From Hufsiella ginkgonis (lineage in GTDB: Bacteria > Bacteroidota > Bacteroidia > Sphingobacteriales > Sphingobacteriaceae): a stretch of 64,000 nt of DNA. A model generated the notes under the pieces. It ran no database searches. It saw only the letters and a list, made by a program, of their open reading frames with translations, and had not been told where the DNA came from. The stretch spans positions 186,001-250,000 of the forward strand of contig NZ_WVHS01000003.1 in NCBI RefSeq assembly GCF_009834915.1, given 5' to 3'. The translations under genes were made by a program, and so were the position numbers. This document shows, piece by piece, positions 51,781-59,462 of this stretch; positions within the stretch are counted from its first letter, which is position 1; each line of letters starts with the position of its first letter.

Positions 51781-53511
51781 CTATAAAAAAGTTATCCCCG
51801 CGTTCCAGCCGAACCACCCTGTCGTATAATTCGAAAACGAGCGATACTTTCCGGGTACGATATCACTTTTGTAACCGGGAGCCGATCGTACCACCGGATC
51901 CGAATAGTATACGGAATAAGCTGGTCCTGCGAAAATGCTGACCAGCTTATGTAATTTAAACTGGACATTGGTTTTAAAGCGGCTGAGGACGTTGGTGCTT
52001 TCCCAGTTACCGAGGTAGATGAACTGGGAGGATATCTCCGCGGCCACCGACAGCTTGTCGGAAAACAACACATCATGCCCCAGCCCGAAGCCGCCGGAGT
52101 AGATCAGCTCCTTATCAGAGAAGTTTTTCCCGCCGATGAGTATCGTGTACAGGTTGGCATTGCCGGTTTTAACCGCGATGTTAAAGTTCATGGTCTCGTT
52201 GGCAGAGATACTTACCTTATGATAACCCCTTCGGACCAGGTTGAGCAACCCGATGCTATAGCCAGAGGAACTATCGGCCACATTCAGCAAACCGACCTGC
52301 ATTCCGTGCATCTCCCTGGCATAGTTAAAGAGACCGGCTATCTGCGCGCCCCGAAGCTTCTTGCCGGTAATATTTCCCAGGCCCGCTACCTGTATGCCAT
52401 TGGTGCTGCGCGCTACCACGTTTACCAGCCCGGTGATGCCGGTGCCGTTAAGGTCCTTAAAAACCAGGTTCGCCACTCCCGAAACCTGTACGCCTTCGGC
52501 ATTTCCGTGTACCTCGTTAAGCACACCGGCTACCTGCACCGCCCGGATGCTGTCGAAAACCGAATTAAGTACGCCGGCCACCTGCACGCCCTTTACTGAA
52601 CCGCCCGTCATGTTAATCACGCCGGCTACCTGCACCTTTTCTACGTCATGCTTATTTACGTTAAAGATGCCCGCCACCTCTAAGCCGTTCACGCCTGCGG
52701 TATACCCGCCAAGCACGTTTAACGACGCCTTGTTTACGATCTGCGAGCTGAACAGGCCATGCGAGCTCAATCCCGGAAGGAACGACGCCTGGAAGGGGGT
52801 GGTAGCAAAAAAATCGGGGATGTTCAGGGCCTGGACCCGCTGCCGCGAAGAAACCAGCCAGCCGCCGAAAGTACGTCCCGTACGCCTGAACGCGGTGTTG
52901 ATCCCCTGCCATACCGGGTTATCTGCGCCTTCGGGCAGGATATCGATGCTCGAAAGAAAGCGCATACTGGTGTCGCGATAGTTCTCTTTGCTGGCGGTAA
53001 GTACCACCGATGAGTAATCGCCTTTAAAACGCAGCCGGAAGTATCCGTTTTCATCACTAAGCGCGGCATGCAGGAGGTTGCGTTCGTAAACGCTGGCTTC
53101 CTTTACTTTTTCGCTGCTCTGCTCGTCGACTATGAACCCGCTGATCACGTATTCCCTGTTACCGGAAATGATCTCCTCCGGGCGGATGGAAAACCTGCGT
53201 ACCATAACACGCAACACAATGTATTTCTCACTTTCGCGGTACTCTGCGCGCCCGTTTAGCAGGCGGTTAAGCGCTTCCCGGACGGTGATATTCTCCGCCT
53301 TAAGCGATACCAGGCTATCTGCAGGAATGCCGCTGCCGTACGAGAAATAGAAGTTATTCTTTTTGCTGATGATGTTGAGCACATCTTCCAGCCGCTGCTG
53401 GCTTACATTCAGGGTGACGTTCGACGCAAGGAGCGAGGCCCGGTTAACCGCTTGCCCGAATAATTGCAGCGACAGGAAAAGTGCCAGGAAAAGTGTAACG
53501 GATCTTCTCAT
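51781..53511 (-). CDS. STN-domain outer-membrane protein with 16-residue repeats
   Basis: 576 residues. Order: signal peptide (1-20); STN domain (about 32-101; TLNVSQQRLEDVLNIISKKN), which in FecA-type receptors contacts FecR; a carboxypeptidase-regulatory-like beta domain (about 120-180); ten copies of a 16-residue unit with VAGVxN core (about 276-424); then a C-terminal beta-rich domain of about 150 residues ending in GITFL. No TonB plug or full receptor barrel. It directly follows the FecR gene (5-base gap), so it replaces the receptor in a typical sigma/FecR locus. The repeat domain matches the LA_2272-type surface repeat family. Confidence 0.87.
   Translation of the reverse strand: MRRSVTLFLALFLSLQLFGQAVNRASLLASNVTLNVSQQRLEDVLNIISKKNNFYFSYGSGIPADSLVSLKAENITVREALNRLLNGRAEYRESEKYIVLRVMVRRFSIRPEEIISGNREYVISGFIVDEQSSEKVKEASVYERNLLHAALSDENGYFRLRFKGDYSSVVLTASKENYRDTSMRFLSSIDILPEGADNPVWQGINTAFRRTGRTFGGWLVSSRQRVQALNIPDFFATTPFQASFLPGLSSHGLFSSQIVNKASLNVLGGYTAGVNGLEVAGIFNVNKHDVEKVQVAGVINMTGGSVKGVQVAGVLNSVFDSIRAVQVAGVLNEVHGNAEGVQVSGVANLVFKDLNGTGITGLVNVVARSTNGIQVAGLGNITGKKLRGAQIAGLFNYAREMHGMQVGLLNVADSSSGYSIGLLNLVRRGYHKVSISANETMNFNIAVKTGNANLYTILIGGKNFSDKELIYSGGFGLGHDVLFSDKLSVAAEISSQFIYLGNWESTNVLSRFKTNVQFKLHKLVSIFAGPAYSVYYSDPVVRSAPGYKSDIVPGKYRSFSNYTTGWFGWNAGITFL
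52240..52686 (-). repeat. Coding repeats: ten 16-residue VAGVxN units
   Basis: The core hexamers (VAGIFN, VAGVIN, VAGVLN, ITGLVN, VAGLGN and others) fall at residues 279, 295, 311, 327, 343, 359, 375 and 391, exactly 16 apart, with two shortened units after that. The DNA is correspondingly 48-base periodic but diverged. Confidence 0.85.
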
Positions 53512-53516
53512 GCGTG

Positions 53517-54461
53517 CTATTTAAGGATGATCTCATCGCCTTCTTTTACCACGGTGAGCTTAAGCGTTAAAGCCAGGATCTCGAGGATATGGTCCAGGTT
53601 TTCGTCGTTTAAGGTAGTAGTGATCTCTAACGCGGCCTTTTCCGGGTCCGCGACCCGGATCCGGGCATCGTAGTTTTCATTCAGCACTTCTACTATGCGG
53701 GATAGCGGGGTGTTATGCGCTATAAATACCCGGCTCCGGTAAAACTGGTAAAGCTGGTCGGGGTTCTTCTGCGCCGCCAGGTTTATGCCTTTACCGGCCA
53801 GCGCGCGTTCGCCGGCATGAAGCAGCACTTCATTATCGCCGTTGCGTACTTTTACGATCCCCGTTTCTACGATCACTTCGGTTTGATCGTTGCGGTACTT
53901 CACATTAAAAGAAGTACCCACCACGGTGACGGTGGTATTGCCCGACGCGATCACGAAAGGCTTTTTCCTGTCGGGTGCCACCTTGAAAAAAACTTCACCT
54001 TTATTCAGTTTGATGTTTCGCCTGTTGCCGCTGAAGCGTGTCTGGTAGGAAAGTGACGCATTTTTGTTAAGGGTGATCTCCGATCCATCCGGCAAGATCT
54101 CCGTCCGTACCGTGGCGGCGGATTCGATGGTGGTATAACCTGGCCGAAGCAGTATGTATGCCGACCAGGCTCCCAGCGCCAGCAGCAGCGCCGCCGCGGC
54201 TTTCAGGAACTTACCGGGGAACATCCGAACGCGCGGCCGCTGCACATCCAACTGACCGGCGTTTTCTTTAAACTTGTTCCAGGCGGCATCTTCGTCTACC
54301 GTACTCGTTACGGCCAATTGTTTGCTTACGTTCCAGATCAGTTCCATCTGTGAAAAATAGCGTTGGTTGGCGGCTCCGGCGGCCAGCCATTCGGTTACCT
54401 CGCTATCCTCCCGGGCGTTGGTCTCTTTTAGCAGGAATTTGATCAGCAGCTCGTCTTTCAT
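53517..54461 (-). CDS. FecR-family anti-sigma factor
   Basis: About 314 residues from ATG 54461, which has a strong ribosome-binding site GGAGGAA 2 bases upstream (54464-54470). An ATG at 54491 would overlap the sigma gene. The N-terminal part is cytoplasmic, a membrane helix lies at about 77-98 (AAAALLLALGAWSAYILL), and the FecR domain follows (TEILPDGSEITLNKNASLSY, FVIASGNTTVTVVGTSFNV). A secretin-like C-terminal region contains LSRIVEVLNENYDARIR. It should bind the ECF sigma factor encoded just upstream. Confidence 0.95.
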   Translation of the reverse strand: MKDELLIKFLLKETNAREDSEVTEWLAAGAANQRYFSQMELIWNVSKQLAVTSTVDEDAAWNKFKENAGQLDVQRPRVRMFPGKFLKAAAALLLALGAWSAYILLRPGYTTIESAATVRTEILPDGSEITLNKNASLSYQTRFSGNRRNIKLNKGEVFFKVAPDRKKPFVIASGNTTVTVVGTSFNVKYRNDQTEVIVETGIVKVRNGDNEVLLHAGERALAGKGINLAAQKNPDQLYQFYRSRVFIAHNTPLSRIVEVLNENYDARIRVADPEKAALEITTTLNDENLDHILEILALTLKLTVVKEGDEIILK

Positions 54462-54471
54462 CGTTCCTCCG

Positions 54472-55041
54472 TTATTTAAATAGCCTGTCAATAATCAATG
54501 CGATCAGCGGCAGAAAATCTGCCAGCTTAAGGCGCATCAGCCGGAGCGCTTTTCCCATCTGGTTTTCCACCGTTTTGACGGAGATGCCCAGGAAATCAGC
54601 AATTTCGCGGTATTTGAGCTCCTCGAAACGGCTCAACTGGAAAATGGTCCTGCACTGTTCCGGGAGCTCGTTCAGCGCTTCACTGATCTTTTGCTGCAGC
54701 TCGCTGGCTTCCAGCTTCCCGGACGCTTCTTCGGCCTCGTTTTTCATGCTGTATTGGGTATGGTCCTCAAATCTCGCCCGTACTTTTTCGTGCTTCAGGT
54801 GATTCAGGCTATCGTTATAAACGCATTTATAGAGATAGGCGCGGATCGGTCCCTGTACGTTCACATGGCGCCTCTTTTCCCAAAGCCTCAGGAACAACTG
54901 TTGTACGATTTCTTCGGCGATAATGGCGTCACGCACAATTACCTGCGCATAGGCATGCAAGGCTTTAAAGTTTGAACGGAAAAGTTGCTCAAATTGCACC
55001 TCGTCGGTTAAAGACGGCTCCGGGGGAAATGATAGTGTCAC
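54472..55041 (-). CDS. ECF RNA polymerase sigma factor
   Basis: 189 residues starting with GTG at 55041. Region 2 is visible at about 20-90 (FRSNFKALHAYAQVIVRD, LFLRLWEKRRHVNV) and region 4 at about 125-180 (LPEQCRTIFQLSRFEELKYR, EIADFLGISVKTVENQ). It belongs to the Bacteroidetes-type ECF group paired with FecR. A TATATTTG box (55055-55062, minus strand) upstream matches the -7 consensus but lacks a -33 box. It is 10 bases upstream of the fecR start. Confidence 0.95.
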   Translation of the reverse strand: MTLSFPPEPSLTDEVQFEQLFRSNFKALHAYAQVIVRDAIIAEEIVQQLFLRLWEKRRHVNVQGPIRAYLYKCVYNDSLNHLKHEKVRARFEDHTQYSMKNEAEEASGKLEASELQQKISEALNELPEQCRTIFQLSRFEELKYREIADFLGISVKTVENQMGKALRLMRLKLADFLPLIALIIDRLFK

Positions 55042-55107
55042 GGTTGTACAGGTTCAAATATAGTATTAGTAGTAATATCAGGGTGAGTAGAGAATGGAAA
55101 GCTCCAT

Positions 55108-55758
55108 TTACATCTTCACCACTTTCCCCGATCCGCTGATCTCCGAATCGATCACCGGGCTGCCGGAGTAGTATACTTTGCCGCTTCCGCTGATGCGTAC
55201 TTTCAGGTTGTTTTGTACGCTAAGCCTGGCGCTTCCGCTGCCGGAGATGTGTGCTTCAGACCTTTTTGCATTGATTTTCTGCAGGTTGGCGCTGCCTGAC
55301 CCCGAGATGTCGGCATATACGGCATCACATTCAAAGGTATCGTCCACATAGATATCGCCCGAGCCGCTGATCCTTGTTTCCAGCTGTTGCTGTGCGGGGA
55401 AAGCGCCGTTCACCCAGATCTTCCCGCTTCCGCTGATGTCGACGTTTTTCAGCAGGGGCATGGTTACATAGACCTCGATATCATCGTGCACCACATTTAC
55501 GCGCTCGTATGCCAGGTGAAGCGTGCTTCCGGTTATGGTAGATTTAAAGCGGGGAATAAGATTGCCTGAGCCGCGCAGCTCAACTTTGTAAAGCGTACCG
55601 TAGGTGATGTGGACCGGCGTCGACCCGCTGCTGCGGACACCGGTAAAAGTGCCCGGCGTGCGCATTTCCGTAACTATATTGCCGTCGGCTTCCAGCCGGT
55701 CCTTAGAGCAGGAGGCGATTAGTAATGCTAAAAATAAAAGGGGTGATATCGTTTTCAT
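55108..55758 (-). CDS. DUF2807 (GIN-domain) lipoprotein
   Basis: 216 residues with a lipobox (LLIASC). The rest is a right-handed beta-helix-like array with repeated ISGSG motifs (at least six), the hallmark of DUF2807/GIN-domain proteins. These are secreted or lipid-anchored proteins common in Bacteroidota, with no established function. It lies upstream of the sigma gene and downstream of the other repeat protein, on the same strand with 60-70-base gaps. Confidence 0.9.
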   Translation of the reverse strand: MKTISPLLFLALLIASCSKDRLEADGNIVTEMRTPGTFTGVRSSGSTPVHITYGTLYKVELRGSGNLIPRFKSTITGSTLHLAYERVNVVHDDIEVYVTMPLLKNVDISGSGKIWVNGAFPAQQQLETRISGSGDIYVDDTFECDAVYADISGSGSANLQKINAKRSEAHISGSGSARLSVQNNLKVRISGSGKVYYSGSPVIDSEISGSGKVVKM

Positions 55759-55821
55759 AATTGTTTTCCTTGTATGACTTGGTGATTAAATGACTGAATT
55801 GTAGAGTAATTAGTTACGTGT

Positions 55822-56982
55822 TTAGAAAATAATGTTGAGGCCTGCGGTATAACCGATGTAAAACCCCTGGAAATTATGGCTCCACCGGTTGGTCCAGCTA
55901 TCGATGTAGTGGTCAGACAGTTTACGGCCTTCTTCGGTGTTGCTGTTCACATAGTGAAGCGCGGGGCCGCCGATCAGCTCGAGGTGGTCGCCGAATTTCA
56001 GCGCGGGCATCATGCGGAGCGAGGAGTTGAACGTTTCTCCGTGCCGGAAATCTTCGAGCAGCATGGATGAGGCCTCGATGTTAAGCCTGAAGAAGTTCGA
56101 CTCAAAGAAATGAGCGCCGAAACCGGCTTCGAAAGCGTATTTTTCTTCTTCGTTATTAAAGTTGTAGCCGCCGCCCAGTATGCCGTACATCATTTTCCCG
56201 CCCGAGCGGAAGGTTACCAGCGCGGTTTGGTTTTCGTCGATAGTAAAGGCGATGCTTTTTTCGCCGTTCTTAATAAGGTTTAGGATGCCTACCGGGCAGT
56301 CACTGCTGTCGGCTACGTTGATAAAGCCGGAAAACTGTGCGCCTTTTACCTTTTTAGCCACGTTAATAAAGCCCGCGAACTGCGACCCTGCCACATTTCT
56401 GGCTGTATTTACAAACCCGGCGAATTGGGAACCTGTAATATCCTGCCGCGCCGCGTTAGCAAACCCGGCAAACTGCGACCCGGTTACTTTTACAGCGGTA
56501 TTAATAAACCCGGCAAATTGCAGTCCTTCCGCGTTTCCGGCCACGTTGGCAAATCCCGCGAACTGCGCGCCTTTAATATCGGCACACTTGTTGAGAAATC
56601 CCGCGAACTGTCCTCCGTTTACATTACCTGAAGCGACGTTGGTGAACCCGGCGAACTGGAACCCCCGGCCTTCGGCATAAGTATTGGCGAAGCCTGCGAA
56701 CGCCATCCCGTCGGCCTTGCCGCCAATGTGGTTGGAGAAGCCTGCGAACTGCAGCCCTTTGGCATCGTGATGTACCACGTTAGAAAGACCAGCGAAAACA
56801 AGGCCCTGTTCTCCGGCCGAAACGCCGCCGATGAGGTTAAGCGAAAAGTGGTTGGTGTCTAACGGTGCATGGCTGCCGTTTGAGCTAACCGGGTAGATAA
56901 CTCCAACATTTACTTTGGTGGTGCTTGTCTGCGCGAAACTGTTAAGCGAAGCAAGTATCAATGCGTATTTAATGATCTTCAT
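55822..56982 (-). CDS. Outer-membrane repeat protein with 15-16-residue FAGFxN units
   Basis: 386 residues. It has a signal peptide (1-17), then eleven copies of a 15-16-residue unit with the core FAGFxN (first at residue 63, last at 217), then a beta-rich C-terminal domain of about 145 residues (GGKMMYGILGGGYNFNN onward, ending TAGLNIIF) that is likely a small barrel. It has no STN domain. The unit resembles that of the protein at 51781-53511, though the spacing here alternates between 15 and 16. The same LA_2272-type family is suggested. It sits in the same minus-strand run. Confidence 0.88.
   Translation of the reverse strand: MKIIKYALILASLNSFAQTSTTKVNVGVIYPVSSNGSHAPLDTNHFSLNLIGGVSAGEQGLVFAGLSNVVHHDAKGLQFAGFSNHIGGKADGMAFAGFANTYAEGRGFQFAGFTNVASGNVNGGQFAGFLNKCADIKGAQFAGFANVAGNAEGLQFAGFINTAVKVTGSQFAGFANAARQDITGSQFAGFVNTARNVAGSQFAGFINVAKKVKGAQFSGFINVADSSDCPVGILNLIKNGEKSIAFTIDENQTALVTFRSGGKMMYGILGGGYNFNNEEEKYAFEAGFGAHFFESNFFRLNIEASSMLLEDFRHGETFNSSLRMMPALKFGDHLELIGGPALHYVNSNTEEGRKLSDHYIDSWTNRWSHNFQGFYIGYTAGLNIIF
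56311..56811 (-). repeat. Coding repeats: eleven 15-16-residue FAGFxN units
   Basis: FAGLSN, FAGFSN, FAGFAN, FAGFTN, FAGFLN, FAGFAN, FAGFIN, FAGFAN, FAGFVN, FAGFIN and FSGFIN start at residues 63, 79, 95, 110, 126, 141, 156, 171, 187, 202 and 217. The DNA follows with a 45-48-base period. Confidence 0.88.
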
Positions 56983-57037
56983 TTTTTTCTGTATTTAGAA
57001 ATGAGACAACCTCGTGAGAACTTACCCCTATGCCTGC

Positions 57038-57066
57038 ATTGATTTTTTTTTAAATAATTACATTTG
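57038..57066 (+). promoter_or_regulatory. Promoter of the M1 peptidase gene
   Basis: A -7 TACATTTG (57059-57066) matches the consensus; an ATTG at 57038-57041 lies 17 bases upstream, a little short but acceptable. Transcription would start near 57072. That excludes the ATG at 57067 as start and supports ATG 57091. Confidence 0.5.
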
Positions 57067-57090
57067 ATGTTTACACGTAATTTAAACCGC

Positions 57091-58950
57091 ATGTTAACCA
57101 GGAAGATCGTACTGTCAGGATTGCTCGCTCTTTTTGCCGGAAGCTCGGTGGGGCAAAGCGCCTTGCCCATAGCGACGAACGTTGAAAAGGCTTTTAAAAA
57201 GAACACACGCTCGTGGTCGGGTAAACCCGGGGCATCGTACTGGCAGAATACGGCCGACTATTCCCTGAAGGTGAAATTCAACCCCGAAACACGCGAACTG
57301 TCAGGCACGGCGCTTATTAACTATGTGAACAACAGCCCCGACACGCTGCGGCAGCTCGTATTTAAGCTTTACCCGAACCTGTACCAGAAAGGGGCGCCGA
57401 GAGCTTCACGGATCGCACCAGAGGATATTAACGATGGCATGAAAATTGAAAAGCTGACGGTGAACGATAACGTCATCTCACGCCTGCGCCCGCAGAACAC
57501 CAACATGACGGTGATCATCCCGCCGCTCGCCGGCAAAAAGAGCGCAAAGATCTCGGTTACTTATTCCTATATATTAAATAAAGGCTCGCATAACCGTACC
57601 GGGCAGGTAGATCCGGGTGCGTTCTTTATCGCGTATTTCTTCCCGCGCGTAGCGGTGTACGACGATATCGACGGCTGGAACATGAACCCCTATCGCGGGT
57701 CGGAAGAGTTTTATAACGATTTCTGCAATTTCGAGGCAGAGATCACCCTCCCGGAAAAATATGCGGCCTGGGCCACCGGCGACCTCACCAATGCCGCCGG
57801 GGTATTTACCCCGGCCATCGTCAAACGGATCGCCGCCGCCGAAAAGTCGGATGAGGTGATCGATGTGATCGATTCCGCAGATCTTAAAAGCAACCAGGTG
57901 ACCACCGCCGGAGAACATACCTGGAAGTTCAGCGCCAAAAACGTAACTGATTTTGCCTTCGCCATCAGCAATCACTACCTGTGGAAATCGAAGAGCCTGG
58001 TAGTAGATCCCGCAACCGGCCGCCGCACCCGCGTAGACGCGGTATTTAACCCGGCACATAAGGATTATTATGAAGTGATCGGCTTCGCTGATAAAACAGT
58101 GCAGCTCATGAGTTATACCTTCCCCAAATGGCCCTTCCCGTATGCACACGAAACGGTATTTGACGGGCTCGACCAAATGGAGTACCCGATGATGGTGAAT
58201 GACAATCCCGTACAGGACCGCACGGATGCCATCACCCTTACCGATCACGAGATATTTCACACCATGTTCCCCTTTTACATGGGCATAAACGAAACTAAAT
58301 ACGGGTGGATGGACGAAGGCTGGGCCACCATCGGCGAATGGCTCATATCACCCATGATCGATAAGTCGATCGTGGACGAATACGGGATGTCTGCCTATTC
58401 CGGGTCGGCAGGGACAGAAGCCGACCTCCCGATCATGACATTAACTACCCAGCAGGTTGGGGCCGGCTCATTCACCAATATCTACCCGAAACCCGCAATG
58501 GGCTATCTGTATGTGAAAGATCTGCTTGGCGACGAGCTGTTTACCAGGGCCCTGCATTACTACATCAGCCAGTGGAACGGGAAACACCCCATCCCGTACG
58601 ATTTCTTTAACTGCATGAATGCCGGCTCCGGCAAAAACCTCGATTGGTTCTGGAAACGCTGGTTTTTTGACAGTGGTGTGCCCAACCTCGGCATCGCCAG
58701 CGTAAAACAAGCGGCAGGCCAATGCAACGTGGTAGTGGCGGCCATAGGCACAAAACCGGTACCGGTAGACCTGTCGGTTTTTTACGCAGACGGGTCGTCG
58801 GAAAAGTTCCATCGCAGCATCGCCGTGTGGGAGACTGGCAGCAAGGCCGTCACCGTTTCTTTTAAAGCCACTAAACAAGTAGAAAAGGTGGTGCTGGGAA
58901 GTACGTATGTGCCGGATACCGATAAGAAGAATAATATGTGGACGAGGTAA
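57091..58950 (+). CDS. Secreted M1-family aminopeptidase
   Basis: About 619 residues from ATG 57091, which begins a clean signal peptide (MLTRKIVLSGLLALFAGSS). The earlier ATG at 57067 would be at or before the predicted transcription start. The catalytic zinc motif is HEIFH with a glutamate 18 residues on in DEGWATIGEW. The N-terminal beta domain is about 50-240. The family removes N-terminal residues. The gene ends 144 bases before the BlaI gene. Confidence 0.93.
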   Translation: MLTRKIVLSGLLALFAGSSVGQSALPIATNVEKAFKKNTRSWSGKPGASYWQNTADYSLKVKFNPETRELSGTALINYVNNSPDTLRQLVFKLYPNLYQKGAPRASRIAPEDINDGMKIEKLTVNDNVISRLRPQNTNMTVIIPPLAGKKSAKISVTYSYILNKGSHNRTGQVDPGAFFIAYFFPRVAVYDDIDGWNMNPYRGSEEFYNDFCNFEAEITLPEKYAAWATGDLTNAAGVFTPAIVKRIAAAEKSDEVIDVIDSADLKSNQVTTAGEHTWKFSAKNVTDFAFAISNHYLWKSKSLVVDPATGRRTRVDAVFNPAHKDYYEVIGFADKTVQLMSYTFPKWPFPYAHETVFDGLDQMEYPMMVNDNPVQDRTDAITLTDHEIFHTMFPFYMGINETKYGWMDEGWATIGEWLISPMIDKSIVDEYGMSAYSGSAGTEADLPIMTLTTQQVGAGSFTNIYPKPAMGYLYVKDLLGDELFTRALHYYISQWNGKHPIPYDFFNCMNAGSGKNLDWFWKRWFFDSGVPNLGIASVKQAAGQCNVVVAAIGTKPVPVDLSVFYADGSSEKFHRSIAVWETGSKAVTVSFKATKQVEKVVLGSTYVPDTDKKNNMWTR

Positions 58951-59023
58951 GTAGGCCTGATCCCGGTTATCAATCCTGTTTCGGCCGCCTGTCTGAAAAC
59001 CCGCAACTGCAAAAAAGTGAAAA

Positions 59024-59031
59024 TAAATTTG
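59024..59031 (+). promoter_or_regulatory. -7 element of the blaI promoter
   Basis: TAAATTTG matches TAnnTTTG; no clear -33 TTTG. The predicted start (about 59037) lies immediately before the inverted repeats at 59039-59065, as expected for a repressed promoter. Confidence 0.45.
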
Positions 59032-59038
59032 GATGTAT

Positions 59039-59065
59039 CTACGATTGTTTCGTAGTTTTACGAAA
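59039..59065. promoter_or_regulatory. Candidate BlaI operator with two overlapping inverted repeats
   Basis: CTACGA and TCGTAG form one perfect inverted repeat (59039-59055), and TTTCGTA and TACGAAA form another (59048-59065). They share the middle half-site, giving three TACGA/TCGTA half-sites. This fits a winged-helix BlaI dimer or two side by side. Its position just after the -7 element suggests autorepression. Confidence 0.65.
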
Positions 59066-59094
59066 ATATCATAATCCTCGTCCGAAACGCAGCC

Positions 59095-59460
59095 ATGGAA
59101 AAACTCACCCAGCAGGAAGAAGAAGCGATGCAAGCCATCTGGAAACTCAACGGCGGCTTCATCAAGGAGTTTCTCGACGCCATGCCAGATCCGCAGCCTC
59201 CGTACACTACATTGGCATCTACGGTGAAGAATCTCGCAAAGAAAGGCTTTCTCAGCAGCGAGAAAATGGCGAACTCCTTCCGCTATGCGCCTTCCATCAA
59301 GGCAGAGGAATACAAGAAGCGTTTTATGAACGGGTTTGTGGAAGATTATTTCAGGAGCTCATATAAAGACCTGGTCGCTTTCTTTGCAGAGGAGAAGAAG
59401 ATCAGTGCAGGCGAGCTGAAAGATATTATCAGGCTGATCGAAAACCCGGAAAGGAGATAA
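59095..59460 (+). CDS. BlaI/MecI-family transcriptional repressor
   Basis: 121 residues with a winged-helix DNA-binding domain (about 5-75; MEKLTQQEEEAMQAIWKLNG, YTTLASTVKNLAKKGFL) and a dimerisation tail. BlaI-type repressors are cleaved when their M56 partner senses a signal. Here the partner gene starts 2 bases after the stop, and an inverted-repeat operator lies 30 bases upstream of the start, so the unit should be self-regulated. Nothing identifies it as a beta-lactam system. Confidence 0.95.
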   Translation: MEKLTQQEEEAMQAIWKLNGGFIKEFLDAMPDPQPPYTTLASTVKNLAKKGFLSSEKMANSFRYAPSIKAEEYKKRFMNGFVEDYFRSSYKDLVAFFAEEKKISAGELKDIIRLIENPERR

Positions 59461-59462
59461 TT

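Noticed and set aside
52240-52686. Repeats in the STN protein considered as a non-coding array
   Set aside because: The period is a multiple of three and lies in frame in a long protein, so it is a coding repeat.
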